Shown: positions 16,433 to 24,005 of the stretch, one piece after another
Numbering within the stretch: the stretch's first letter is position 1
Layout: each line of letters opens with the position of its first letter
Assembly: GCA_017649565.1 (NCBI GenBank)
Contig: JAGCGO010000042.1
Coordinates: forward strand, 1-64,000
Source of the DNA: Fibrobacter sp.
GTDB taxonomy: Bacteria > Fibrobacterota > Fibrobacteria > Fibrobacterales > Fibrobacteraceae
Length of the DNA stretch: 64,000 bases
Direction of reading: 5' to 3'
The notes under the pieces: model-generated
Databases searched by the model: none
The model's input: the letters and a program-made list of their open reading frames with translations, nothing else
Told to the model about the DNA's origin: nothing
Made by a program: the position numbers and the translations under genes

Positions 16433-17506
16433 TTAATCGAGGTACACGACTTCGCCCATTTGCGGCATGAGCAGAGGCTTGCCGGATTCCTTGGCGGCTC
16501 TTTTTGCGTTTTCCAGTGGTTCAAAATATGTGTGCTTGCTCAGGCAGAACTTGGAATGGTGTACGGTCAGGTAGCGTTTTGCTCCCAGTTCTGTCATTTC
16601 TTTACCTAAATACTTCGGCAGGGTATGGACATATGCCCAATCTAGATTGTACTGCCCATTTTCCAGAATGGCCAAGTCGATGTCCGTGAATGTCTCCCCG
16701 ATTTTTGAATAATGTGGACCGTAACCGGAATCGCCGCCGATCCATACGGTACGTTTGGGCGACTTGAATGCATACGATGCCCAGAAAGTTTTGTTTTCCT
16801 GTAGGCCTCGGCCCGAGAAATGTCTTGCCGGAGTTGCCGTCACGCGGAATCCGTCGGCCAAGTCCGCAGATTCCCACCAATCGAGTTCCACCAATTTTTC
16901 GGCAGGGTATCCCCAATATTCGAAATGTTCGCCTACGCCAAGAGCCGTTACCACCTTCTTGATGCGGGGCTCCATTTCCTTTACGACCTCATAATCCAAG
17001 TGGTCCCAGTGATCGTGCGATATCACCAAGTAATCGATGTCCGGCATGTCGGCGGGCTTGTAAACATCGGTTCCTTGAAACATCTTGTTTGCGAATTTTA
17101 CGGGCGCACCCTTGTAAAATACCGGGTCCACTAGCACTTTTTTCCCGGATAAATTCATTAGGTATGATGAGTGCCCGAACCACACAATCCAATCGCGGTC
17201 TTGGGGGAGCGATTTCAAATCCGTTTTGACGACATGCAGTGCTGTGTCTGGGGCCAACAGCGTCTTGTCACCAAGCATAAAATCTCGCCAGACTGCAAGT
17301 TTGCTTTTGTTGCCTGTTGTAAAGGGTGTCTCGATCTCGTTCACGAACTGCTTGCCATCGTAATGCGGAGACTGCTTGATGCGTTCAAGGCGTTTGCCCT
17401 GCGGAATACGTCCGAAGCTAGGTTGACTGAGAAACAGCACGCCCGCGTCTCCAAGGATAAAAAGTACAGATAATATAATCGCCGTAATCATGAGCTTTTT
17501 CTTCAT
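16433..17506 (-). CDS. MBL-fold metallo-hydrolase (NAPE-PLD/UlaG-like)
   Basis: A 357-residue metallo-beta-lactamase-fold hydrolase. A single N-terminal hydrophobic helix (about 4-25) acts as signal or anchor. The zinc motif HDHWDHLD (HxHxDH) lies near residue 163. Further ligands are in ARHFSGRG and GGDSGYGPH, and a final His is in LTVHHSKF. The order WFGHSSYLMNLSGKKVLVDPVF followed by HDHWDH is typical of the NAPE-PLD/UlaG/RomA branch that cleaves phosphodiesters or lactones. The start is the ATG at 17506; a TTG 27 bp earlier is possible but has no ribosome site. It is not coupled to the phoB operon downstream. Confidence 0.87.
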   Translation of the reverse strand: MKKKLMITAIILSVLFILGDAGVLFLSQPSFGRIPQGKRLERIKQSPHYDGKQFVNEIETPFTTGNKSKLAVWRDFMLGDKTLLAPDTALHVVKTDLKSLPQDRDWIVWFGHSSYLMNLSGKKVLVDPVFYKGAPVKFANKMFQGTDVYKPADMPDIDYLVISHDHWDHLDYEVVKEMEPRIKKVVTALGVGEHFEYWGYPAEKLVELDWWESADLADGFRVTATPARHFSGRGLQENKTFWASYAFKSPKRTVWIGGDSGYGPHYSKIGETFTDIDLAILENGQYNLDWAYVHTLPKYLGKEMTELGAKRYLTVHHSKFCLSKHTYFEPLENAKRAAKESGKPLLMPQMGEVVYLD

Positions 17507-17549
17507 AATACTAATTAAATTATGACTCTTCAAGTAGGCATTTCTAGTA

Positions 17550-19094
17550 TCAGAGCAAATGGAAGTTCAGATAGAGCGTATAGGTGAAGATTCGCCTGGA
17601 CATGGGTTCTGCCATCTCGGATGAATAGGCAGCCATCTTGACATAGGTGTCTAGCCTATAGCCGATATCCATCCACGAGAAGAACCTGTATTCGAGCGCG
17701 GTGTTGTTGAGTAGCAAGAAGTCCCATCCGGTAACGCCATAGTCCGGCGTAGATCCTTCAATGGTCTTCATCGCATCAATCGTTATCTTGTCGTAAAAAC
17801 GCCATTTCTGCTTGTAGAGCGTTTCGAGCATTAGGCTGTATTTTACGCCGCTGTTATATTGGTAGCTGTCCTTGTCCGGATTGTATTCGGGATGGAATTC
17901 CTTGATGATGTCGTCGTAGCCCATGTCCGCAGAACCGAGCATTATCCAGTAAAGCTGATTCATTACGCGGAAACGCAATCTGGGTGTGAGCCACAATGCC
18001 AAATCCATGGCGCCGCCTAGCGAAAGCGTACTCACTGTTGCCAAATCGCCATAGAAAGTATCGTAATCCAGGTTTACGGAAAAGTCAAGCCAGTGCCCGC
18101 GACCATGAATGCCGCGATTCAGGAGTTTTCCCATGATGTCCATCTGGAGAACGTTTCCTTCCAGCCCGCCTTCGCCCATGACATCTATCTTGAAGTAATC
18201 AAAGGGACGCTTGACTCTAGCATATGGCAGTCCATATTCGAGTGACAAGGCGAACATGCCGTGATGATCATTCCATTCGTCGTCCAGTTCATCGGCATCT
18301 TCGCCCCCAAAACGATAATCCGAACCGAATCTGGAACCCATGCCCAAGGCAATAGAAAGTTCAATAGGTGTGAGTCCCGTATAAAAATCCCTGTTGCCGA
18401 AGACCTTACGTTGTGTGTAGCCTGCCGGATCGAGTACGAAGGCGGCCGACTGCCTATACCAAGGTGCCCCCGGCCTATTGTATACTGCCCTAGAGAGTCG
18501 GTAGAGGACCTCGCCGAACATGGAGCCCGCCACAGTCGTAGACACTAGGTCGTTCGGTGCCGGATATTCCCTCTCGCAAAACATTTCCCAGGTAGAGCTT
18601 CCGAGAGCCGCGAACACCATGCTGGGATAAAATCCGTAGCCGCTCCCTCTTGCCGTAGTGTAATAAAACGATCCTTGATAAGGGTGACCGTAAAAGTTGA
18701 TGGCCCAGTGGTTGTGGTCCCATTTCCAGCCTTCACGGAAGTTCCTTTTCCAATAGCTGGGCCCGGTATGTGCGTAATCCTTGTCAAGTACATAGTAATC
18801 CCAAGCCCAGACGATTCCGTTCTGCCCAAGAACTTGTGCCGAAACAATCAGGGGATTCACGTGAGTGCCGAAGAGGCTGTCCTTGGGTATGATAGTCGGT
18901 TCCTCAGCTGCGTTCTTTGTGGAATCGCCCCGAATGGCGGTCCGGATGGTGTAGGCTTCTTCTATGCTCAAGACGGCGTTTTCATCGGCAAGGCGTTCCT
19001 TGATGCTGTCAGGAATAGGGACAGACTGCGAAAACGCCTCCCCGCAAAACAATAAAAGAAAAAGAGCAACCAACTTGTAGTCGAAATGCGACAT
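17550..19094 (-). CDS. DUF3943 outer-membrane-type protein
   Basis: A 514-residue exported protein matching DUF3943, found in Gram-negative envelope proteins of unknown role. A signal peptide (MSHFDYKLVALFLLLFCGEAFS) precedes a linker. The family core is at about 130-215, with NHWAINFYGHPYQGSFYYTTARGSGYGF and then EREYPAPNDLVSTTVAGSMFGEVLYRLS. The second half (about 250-514) is rich in alternating aromatic strands and ends in TYTLYLNFHLL, like a beta-barrel terminus. A 13-bp dyad on the plus strand (19148-19160) lies 54 bp upstream of the start and matches the motif found before the CAZyme genes. Confidence 0.85.
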   Translation of the reverse strand: MSHFDYKLVALFLLLFCGEAFSQSVPIPDSIKERLADENAVLSIEEAYTIRTAIRGDSTKNAAEEPTIIPKDSLFGTHVNPLIVSAQVLGQNGIVWAWDYYVLDKDYAHTGPSYWKRNFREGWKWDHNHWAINFYGHPYQGSFYYTTARGSGYGFYPSMVFAALGSSTWEMFCEREYPAPNDLVSTTVAGSMFGEVLYRLSRAVYNRPGAPWYRQSAAFVLDPAGYTQRKVFGNRDFYTGLTPIELSIALGMGSRFGSDYRFGGEDADELDDEWNDHHGMFALSLEYGLPYARVKRPFDYFKIDVMGEGGLEGNVLQMDIMGKLLNRGIHGRGHWLDFSVNLDYDTFYGDLATVSTLSLGGAMDLALWLTPRLRFRVMNQLYWIMLGSADMGYDDIIKEFHPEYNPDKDSYQYNSGVKYSLMLETLYKQKWRFYDKITIDAMKTIEGSTPDYGVTGWDFLLLNNTALEYRFFSWMDIGYRLDTYVKMAAYSSEMAEPMSRRIFTYTLYLNFHLL

Positions 19095-19146
19095 ACAACA
19101 TATTTAATAAGATTGTCGGATGATTTGGGGCTTTTTGGCTAAAAAT

Positions 19147-19161
19147 CTGACAAAGCGTCAA
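19147..19161. promoter_or_regulatory. Copy of the 15-bp dyad motif near the DUF3943 gene
   Basis: CTGACAAAGCGTCAA keeps the GAY-N5-RTC core of the dyads seen before the hemicellulase genes, 54 bp upstream of the DUF3943 start. The first position is C rather than T. Confidence 0.4.
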
Positions 19162-19191
19162 AAACGGGAGTTTTTCGGTAACGGGGTAAAT

Positions 19192-20298
19192 CTAAACCAG
19201 TGTCAAGGATTTCTCGTAAATGGAGTCGACATCTTCGGGGGTGATTTTTCCCGGGACGAGGTCGAGCTTGGAACGGTTCTCCTTCATGGCTGCCGCAAAC
19301 TGGTCGCGCATCTCGCGTGTGACGGAATAAGTTCCGATAAGGTTCTGGAGCATCGTGGTGAATTCGCCGATGTCCTTGAGTCCCAAAAGCGAAAGAATTT
19401 TCTTGACATCGTCGGGGACGAACTTGGCACAGATTTCGGTGTAGGCGGCAAGGAAGTAACCCACTGCGGGTCCGTGCGGAACGCCTGCATGGAGTGTGAG
19501 GTCGTAGCTCATGCCGTGTGGCAAGGTGGTGCTCGTATGCGCGATGGACATGCCTGCAATCGTTGACGTGAGCATGAGCTTTTCATACAGGCTTGCATCT
19601 ACGTTGCCGTTTGCCAGGAGGGCGTCTTTGCATTCTCCCCAAAGCTTGAGCCCGTATTCCGGGAACATGCGGTTGAACGTGTTCGATTTGACGTTGAGGA
19701 TGCTTTCGACCATGTGGGACAATGCATCGACTGCGGTGTTTACGATCAACTGCTTTTTTGCGGTGGCAAGATACTTGCCGTCGACGAGCGCAAGTACCGG
19801 GAAAATAATGTGCGGGATGCTCTTCTTGAGATGGATCTTGTGGTTCGTGATGATGGCGACCGGGGTCGCCTCGGAACCTGTTCCGCAAGTAGTCGGAACG
19901 GCAATGATTGGCGCGTGTTCCAGCGGGCGGTTTGGTGCCTTGTGAAGATCGTCGGGATCGACATACGGATTTGCAAGGAGCAACGCCACGGCCTTTGCGG
20001 CATCAATGGCGGAGCCACCTCCGATGCCAATCACGAAATCGGCCTTGAAATCCATTGCGGACCGTGCCGCCTTGCGAAGCGTATCTGTGGACGGATTTTC
20101 TTCGACTTCATTGAAAACGAGAAACGGGACACGCCCTGTGTTCAATACGTCTGTCACGTCGTCCAGGGAGCCATTTGTCGCAGCGGAGTATTTTCCTGTC
20201 ATTATGAGCGCACGAGTCCCGACCGAGAGCATGTTCTGTGCGTGATTCTTGACGCAGTTCTTTTCGACGTAGATGTCTGTGGGGACAAAAAAGCGCAT
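19192..20298 (-). CDS. Iron-containing alcohol dehydrogenase
   Basis: A 368-residue group III (Fe-dependent) alcohol dehydrogenase that interconverts alcohols and aldehydes with NAD(P). Cofactor signatures are VIGIGGGSAIDAAKAVA (GGGS, about 88-104) and PTTCGTGSEATPVAII. The metal-binding residues are visible in NTAVDALSHMVES (Asp, His), TTLPHGMS and GVPHGPAVGYF (His). The start is the ATG at 20298, with AAGGAGA upstream; an earlier in-frame start adds 7 residues without support. It stands alone. The natural substrate is not predictable, though fermentative reduction of an aldehyde would suit this anaerobe. Confidence 0.92.
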   Translation of the reverse strand: MRFFVPTDIYVEKNCVKNHAQNMLSVGTRALIMTGKYSAATNGSLDDVTDVLNTGRVPFLVFNEVEENPSTDTLRKAARSAMDFKADFVIGIGGGSAIDAAKAVALLLANPYVDPDDLHKAPNRPLEHAPIIAVPTTCGTGSEATPVAIITNHKIHLKKSIPHIIFPVLALVDGKYLATAKKQLIVNTAVDALSHMVESILNVKSNTFNRMFPEYGLKLWGECKDALLANGNVDASLYEKLMLTSTIAGMSIAHTSTTLPHGMSYDLTLHAGVPHGPAVGYFLAAYTEICAKFVPDDVKKILSLLGLKDIGEFTTMLQNLIGTYSVTREMRDQFAAAMKENRSKLDLVPGKITPEDVDSIYEKSLTLV

Positions 20299-20392
20299 AA
20301 AGGTCTCCTTGAAAATCAAAAACTAATAAAAAGCCGCGATATCTTTGTCAAGGAGCTCCTGCAAATTTGTTCCCAAATAATCTATATTCATC

Positions 20393-20413
20393 TTATTGGC
20401 CCCTCCCCAATAA
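20393..20413. promoter_or_regulatory. Inverted repeat upstream of the TSCPD-PAP2 operon
   Basis: TTATTGG-N7-CCAATAA is a perfect 7-bp dyad 46 bp before the TSCPD start, close to a TATATT sequence. It could be an operator. No T-run follows, so it is not a terminator. Confidence 0.35.
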
Positions 20414-20458
20414 AAAAAGGGAACTATTTCAACTAGCGTTCACCAAGCAGGTAACCTC

Positions 20459-20704
20459 ATGGAAGAAACATTCAAGACCAAGGGCGTATGTGCCACTACA
20501 ATCCAGTTCACTCGCGACGGTGACAAAATCCGCAATATCCGTTTTACCGGCGGTTGCAATGGTAACCTCAAGGCGATAGCAAAACTTTGCGATGGAATGA
20601 GCGCCGAAGACATCGCTGCAAAACTGCTTGGCAATACCTGCGGCGGCAAGCCGACTTCTTGCGCTGACCAACTGGCAAGAGCTGTTCTCGGCCGCGAACC
20701 GTAA
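20459..20704 (+). CDS. TSCPD domain protein
   Basis: An 81-residue small protein of the TIGR03905/TSCPD family. The whole chain aligns with the domain: GVCATTIQFTRDGDKIRNIRFTGGCNGNLKAIAKLCDGMSAEDI and a closing CGGKPTSCADQLARAV. Conserved cysteines (in GVCA, GGCNGN, NTCGG and SCADQ) recall the TSCPD domain attached to class II ribonucleotide reductases, where it may bind metal or nucleotide. The stand-alone function is unknown. It lies 8 bp before the PAP2 gene on the same strand, so the two are cotranscribed. Confidence 0.88.
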   Translation: MEETFKTKGVCATTIQFTRDGDKIRNIRFTGGCNGNLKAIAKLCDGMSAEDIAAKLLGNTCGGKPTSCADQLARAVLGREP

Positions 20705-20712
20705 TTCACGAC

Positions 20713-21570
20713 ATGAAGAATCTTTTGTGCGTACTTTTGTTTCTGGCGTCCTTTGCCGTTGCGCAGGGGGTCGATTCGACACTTTCAACTAGCGCAGATT
20801 CTACGGGTAATGCCCCCGTGCAAAAGATTTCTCCGTTTGACCATCTGGGACACAACATGCTGCTCAGTGCATTTGGCTGGCCGCTCGGCTTCCACATGCT
20901 TGGCGGTGCGTTGACATATCGGCTGGCGATGAACGATTACGACCTCATGGTGGCTCGATTCGCCGCAAGACAGAACGAGATTGTCTTTGGTGCCGCTTTT
21001 ACGCCCGGGATGGCGATGGGGACGTTTTGTCCCTTCCTCATCCCCGGCTATATGTACTTTATCAGCAGTAACAAGACTTTGAACAATACGGGCGCCGTTG
21101 CGGCGCAGGCGACCGCCGTGGCGTTCCTCTATAACAATATCCTCAAGGCCATTTCGGGGCGTGCGCACCCGGATGCAGAAAAGAATGACGGTGACCTATC
21201 CCGTGATTTCAAGTGGGGCTTTTTCAGGCGTGGCGTTTTTTATGGATGGCCATCCGGGCATTCTATGACAAACGCATCGCTTGCCATGAGCATCGCGAGT
21301 TACCATCGTGATAACCCTTGGGTTGTTGCCGGATGCGGATTGTACGCGGGCTATATTGCGACAAGTATGGTGCTGGGCGCCAAGGGCCAAGCCCATTGGT
21401 TTTCCGATGCTGTCGCAGGAACCCTGATGGGTGCCTCTATAGGCTGGTATATCGGCAATACGTTCTATAAAGAAAAAATGGGTAAGTCGGGGACCGCTCC
21501 CAAAGTCGCGATTGCCCCGCTTATCTATGACGACCACAAGGGTGCTGTCGTCAGTGTAATGATTCCCTAA
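20713..21570 (+). CDS. PAP2-family phosphatase, exported
   Basis: A 285-residue membrane or periplasmic phosphatase of the PAP2 (type 2 phosphatidic acid phosphatase) superfamily. A signal peptide (MKNLLCVLLFLASFAVA) is followed by several hydrophobic segments. The three catalytic motifs are present: KAISGRAHP (KxxxxxxRP-like, with AHP in place of RP), FYGWPSGHSMTNAS (PSGH), and GAKGQAHWFSDAVAGT (SRxxxxxHxxxD-like, with the SR changed). The general acid His and nucleophile His are kept. The expected role is hydrolysis of lipid or isoprenyl phosphates at the outer face of the membrane. It is cotranscribed with the TSCPD gene. Confidence 0.87.
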   Translation: MKNLLCVLLFLASFAVAQGVDSTLSTSADSTGNAPVQKISPFDHLGHNMLLSAFGWPLGFHMLGGALTYRLAMNDYDLMVARFAARQNEIVFGAAFTPGMAMGTFCPFLIPGYMYFISSNKTLNNTGAVAAQATAVAFLYNNILKAISGRAHPDAEKNDGDLSRDFKWGFFRRGVFYGWPSGHSMTNASLAMSIASYHRDNPWVVAGCGLYAGYIATSMVLGAKGQAHWFSDAVAGTLMGASIGWYIGNTFYKEKMGKSGTAPKVAIAPLIYDDHKGAVVSVMIP

Positions 21571-21578
21571 TTAGGGCC

Positions 21579-23690
21579 TTATTTCTTCAAAGCCTTGACC
21601 GTGGAAGTCCTGGTCTTGACAATGTACATGCCCTGGCGCAGGTTGAGCCGGAGCGTTCCGTCGGCATTGAGGGCTTGGCTCTTGAGGCCTGTCCAGACAA
21701 GGTTTCCGTTCAGGTTGAAGATTTTTACAAGAGGATTGCTATCGCTGATGACGAGCTTGGGCATCTTCGTGGGCCCGGTGGCCGTGCAGCCTGTAGCGAC
21801 AATTTTTGCAATGTAGATCCCGCTGGCGTCGCTGTTGAAGGTGAGCGCTGTAGAACCGTTTCCGCCTTCTTTTTCGAGGTCGACAGTCGTTTCGCTCCAT
21901 TCGCTTGCCGATGCGGTGCGACCGTACTGGTAGTCAACCCAGCTGCCGCCATTGGCGCCGCCCACGTTCACGTAGGCGTTGGATGATTCCTGGCTGCGCA
22001 TGGTGATGATGAGTTCGCTGCAGCTCGTGAGAGCGCTTGCCGCTTCTTCACTGATGTTCAAAAGTTGGTTCTTGTAACCGCAATCGGCCTGTTCGCATCC
22101 GGCGAGGGGTACGCTAACATAACCGGTGATGCCGTCCAGTGCGCCTGCATTGTAGGTGACCGCATCGAGGTCTTCGCTTATGGCCTGCCAGGTCGAAACG
22201 TCGGTTGTCTTGGAGTAGTCGACGATGACAACGTCGGCTGCGGGGATGACGACCGGTTCAGAGTAGTTGGGGTCGGTCGTTTCGTCCTTGCAGGCGGTGA
22301 CTGTCGTTGCGTTGGCGGTCTTTGTATAAACGAGGGTGGTCACCGAACGGGCCGGGAGCATATAGCAACTGGCGATAGTGATGTCCTTGCTCTTGAACCC
22401 GTTTTCCTTGGACTGTACTGCAGTTGCGACATTCATGCCGCTTACGGCAGGGGCGTCAAGCGAAATGGCCGTCTTTCCTGTGTTGATCACGACAACCGTG
22501 ACGGAGTCGCCTGTACTGCTTGCGAAGGCGACGGTCTTGAGGTCGTTTTCTTCGGTAGCTGCGGAGATGGCCTTCCAGCCTGGATTCACGAACTTGGAGT
22601 AGTGACGCATTGCATGGTATTCGGGGCCGATTACGATTTCGTCTTTCTTGCAACTGCCCCAGTTTTCGGTACACACGCCAATCAGCTGGCCAGATCCGTT
22701 ACCCCAGAAGAGTTCCCAGGCGATATAGCCGGCGAGCTGGCCGTCGGTAAAGCCGACCTGCATGATATGGGCAAGGCCGACCATGTCTTCTTCGCGGGTC
22801 TTGTCGAGCATGTTGCAGAATTCGGTCATGATGATGGGTTTACCCTTGCCTCCGTAGGTAGAGCCGATGGCCTTCATCGACTTGCGGAAGTTTTCGGGGG
22901 CGAGGTAGTTGTTGCCGGAATTGTCGTTGCCGTCACCCGCATGGTACAGGTGGTAGGCATAGCCGTCCAGCTTGCTGTCGTCGAGTTCGTTTGCGTACTT
23001 TTCGAAGTTGCTGTAGCCGATGCCGAGCGGTTCGGGGCCCAAAATCTTGGTAGTGCCCTTCACGGCGTCGTATACGGCGTTCAAGGCTTCCTTGTAACCG
23101 GCCTTTTCGTTTGTTTCGGTAGGTTCGAACAAGGTTTCTTCGTAGTCGGCGTTCATGTCCGGTTCGTTCTGCAGGCTGATATAGTCGGGCGTGATGCCTG
23201 CGGCGGCATAAGCCTGAAGGCTCGTTTTCCACCAGGCGGCGAAATCGCTGTAGGCGTACTTGCCGTAGGGATCACTCGAGGCGGGCTTGAGCGAGTTGGC
23301 GGATTCGGAAGAACCATCCTTTCCGTTCACGCTTCCGCTGGGCTTGAGCTTGCCCGGAGCGGACCAGCTGGACATTTCGATTTTCAGGTGGTCGCCGAGG
23401 CGCTGCTTGGCAGCCTGTACGATGGCGATGTCGTCAGGGCTTACCTTGGCAGTGTCTGCTTGCAGCCAGTTGCCTATGCGCAACAGCGAAAGGTTCAGGC
23501 CCGTGAAGGCTGTGTCGAAAAGAGCTTCCTTGTTCTTGTCGGCGAGTGCTGTAATCCAGCTCTGGTAATAGACGGAGCCGCCTCCGAATCCGACGATTTC
23601 CTGTTTTTTTGCGGAGGGGTCCACGGTGATGCTTGCTGCGGCGGCGATAGATGCGGCCGTCAGTGCCACAGTCGTAAATTTCCTAATCAT
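21579..23690 (-). CDS. Glycoside hydrolase family 30 enzyme, secreted
   Basis: A 703-residue secreted endo-acting glycosidase, probably a GH30 xylanase. Signal peptide 1-19. The GH30 barrel and side domain (about 20-455) begin ITVDPSAKKQEIVGFGGGSVYYQSW. The acid/base Glu is in YISLQNEPDMN (E176) and the nucleophile Glu in PIIMTEFCNML (E290). Residues about 480-640 form a beta-rich module resembling a carbohydrate-binding domain. The last 60 residues (VKIFNLNGNLVWTGL ... GMYIVKTRTSTVKALKK) are a T9SS-type C-terminal domain. GAGGAAG precedes the ATG at 23690. It is divergent from the sulfur operon and converges on the PAP2 gene. Confidence 0.9.
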   Translation of the reverse strand: MIRKFTTVALTAASIAAAASITVDPSAKKQEIVGFGGGSVYYQSWITALADKNKEALFDTAFTGLNLSLLRIGNWLQADTAKVSPDDIAIVQAAKQRLGDHLKIEMSSWSAPGKLKPSGSVNGKDGSSESANSLKPASSDPYGKYAYSDFAAWWKTSLQAYAAAGITPDYISLQNEPDMNADYEETLFEPTETNEKAGYKEALNAVYDAVKGTTKILGPEPLGIGYSNFEKYANELDDSKLDGYAYHLYHAGDGNDNSGNNYLAPENFRKSMKAIGSTYGGKGKPIIMTEFCNMLDKTREEDMVGLAHIMQVGFTDGQLAGYIAWELFWGNGSGQLIGVCTENWGSCKKDEIVIGPEYHAMRHYSKFVNPGWKAISAATEENDLKTVAFASSTGDSVTVVVINTGKTAISLDAPAVSGMNVATAVQSKENGFKSKDITIASCYMLPARSVTTLVYTKTANATTVTACKDETTDPNYSEPVVIPAADVVIVDYSKTTDVSTWQAISEDLDAVTYNAGALDGITGYVSVPLAGCEQADCGYKNQLLNISEEAASALTSCSELIITMRSQESSNAYVNVGGANGGSWVDYQYGRTASASEWSETTVDLEKEGGNGSTALTFNSDASGIYIAKIVATGCTATGPTKMPKLVISDSNPLVKIFNLNGNLVWTGLKSQALNADGTLRLNLRQGMYIVKTRTSTVKALKK

Positions 23691-23796
23691 ATACACTTCC
23701 TCTTTTTTGGTACGAAGATAGCTTTATTTTGGGGTCGTGTGAAAAAACGGGGTGTGCGTATACGGAAAATCTATAACGAGCTATTGCAATATTGTA

Positions 23797-23824
23797 TTGG
23801 ACAAGCGTCTGGCATCTTTATAAT
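23797..23824 (+). promoter_or_regulatory. Sigma-70-type promoter of the sulfur amino-acid operon
   Basis: TTGGAC (23797-23802) and a perfect TATAAT (23819-23824) are separated by 16 bp. Transcription should begin near 23831, giving a leader of about 175 bases before the ATG at 24006. Confidence 0.75.
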
Positions 23825-23851
23825 TTTTGCAGCGAAAAAAAGAGGGTATCA

Positions 23852-23899
23852 ATGTTTTATAGCAAGAAGATTCAGTGTTGTATGCGCGGCCGATGTTGA
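23852..23899 (+). CDS. Cysteine-rich leader peptide (attenuator)
   Basis: A 15-codon ORF (MFYSKKIQCCMRGRC) lies in the untranslated leader. GAGGG five bases upstream could serve as its ribosome site. Three of the 15 codons are cysteine, including a tandem TGT TGT at 23876-23881. This is the composition expected of a leader peptide whose translation senses charged tRNA-Cys. It is followed immediately by mutually exclusive hairpins ending in a terminator, ahead of two genes for cysteine/cystathionine metabolism. The peptide itself need have no function beyond ribosome stalling. Confidence 0.72.
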   Translation: MFYSKKIQCCMRGRC

Positions 23900-23963
23900 C
23901 GGGCGCATTTGGTGTTATTGACTGTTTTTCGCCCGTGTATGGTTATCCTGCGCGGGCTTTTTT
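23883..23963 (+). promoter_or_regulatory. Transcription attenuator (pause, antiterminator and terminator hairpins)
   Basis: Four segments can pair in overlapping ways. Segment 1 (TGCGC..CCG, 23883-23892) pairs with segment 2 (CGG..GCGCA, 23900-23907). Segment 2 as ACGGGCG (23899-23905) pairs with segment 3 (CGCCCGT, 23930-23936). Segment 3 as GCCCGTG (23931-23937) pairs with segment 4 (CGCGGGC, 23951-23957), which is followed by six T residues. Segment 1 overlaps the end of the leader-peptide ORF. This is the textbook amino-acid attenuator layout. Another small hairpin (TGGGC/GCCCA, 23966-23980) follows. Confidence 0.72.
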
Positions 23964-24005
23964 CATGGGCTTTTTGCCCACAACTTTAACAAGAGGATTT
24001 TTTAA

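Noticed and set aside
17507..17533. An N-terminal extension of the MBL-fold protein from a TTG start
   Set aside because: There is no ribosome site before the TTG, and the ATG at 17506 gives a compact signal/anchor helix.
19147..19161. Treating the dyad near the DUF3943 gene as a full member of the hemicellulase set
   Set aside because: It matches the 13-bp core but differs at the first base, and the gene is not an enzyme of the locus. It is listed as a weak copy and used as a caution that the motif may be wider than the locus.
20351..20360. AGGAGCTCCT palindrome upstream of the Fe-type alcohol dehydrogenase
   Set aside because: It is a short 10-bp restriction-site-like palindrome with no second copy or promoter context.
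23831..23963. SAM (S-box) or other metabolite riboswitch before the sulfur operon
   Set aside because: The leader lacks the conserved S-box core and is too short between promoter and terminator. The Cys-rich ORF and 1:2/2:3/3:4 pairing explain it better.
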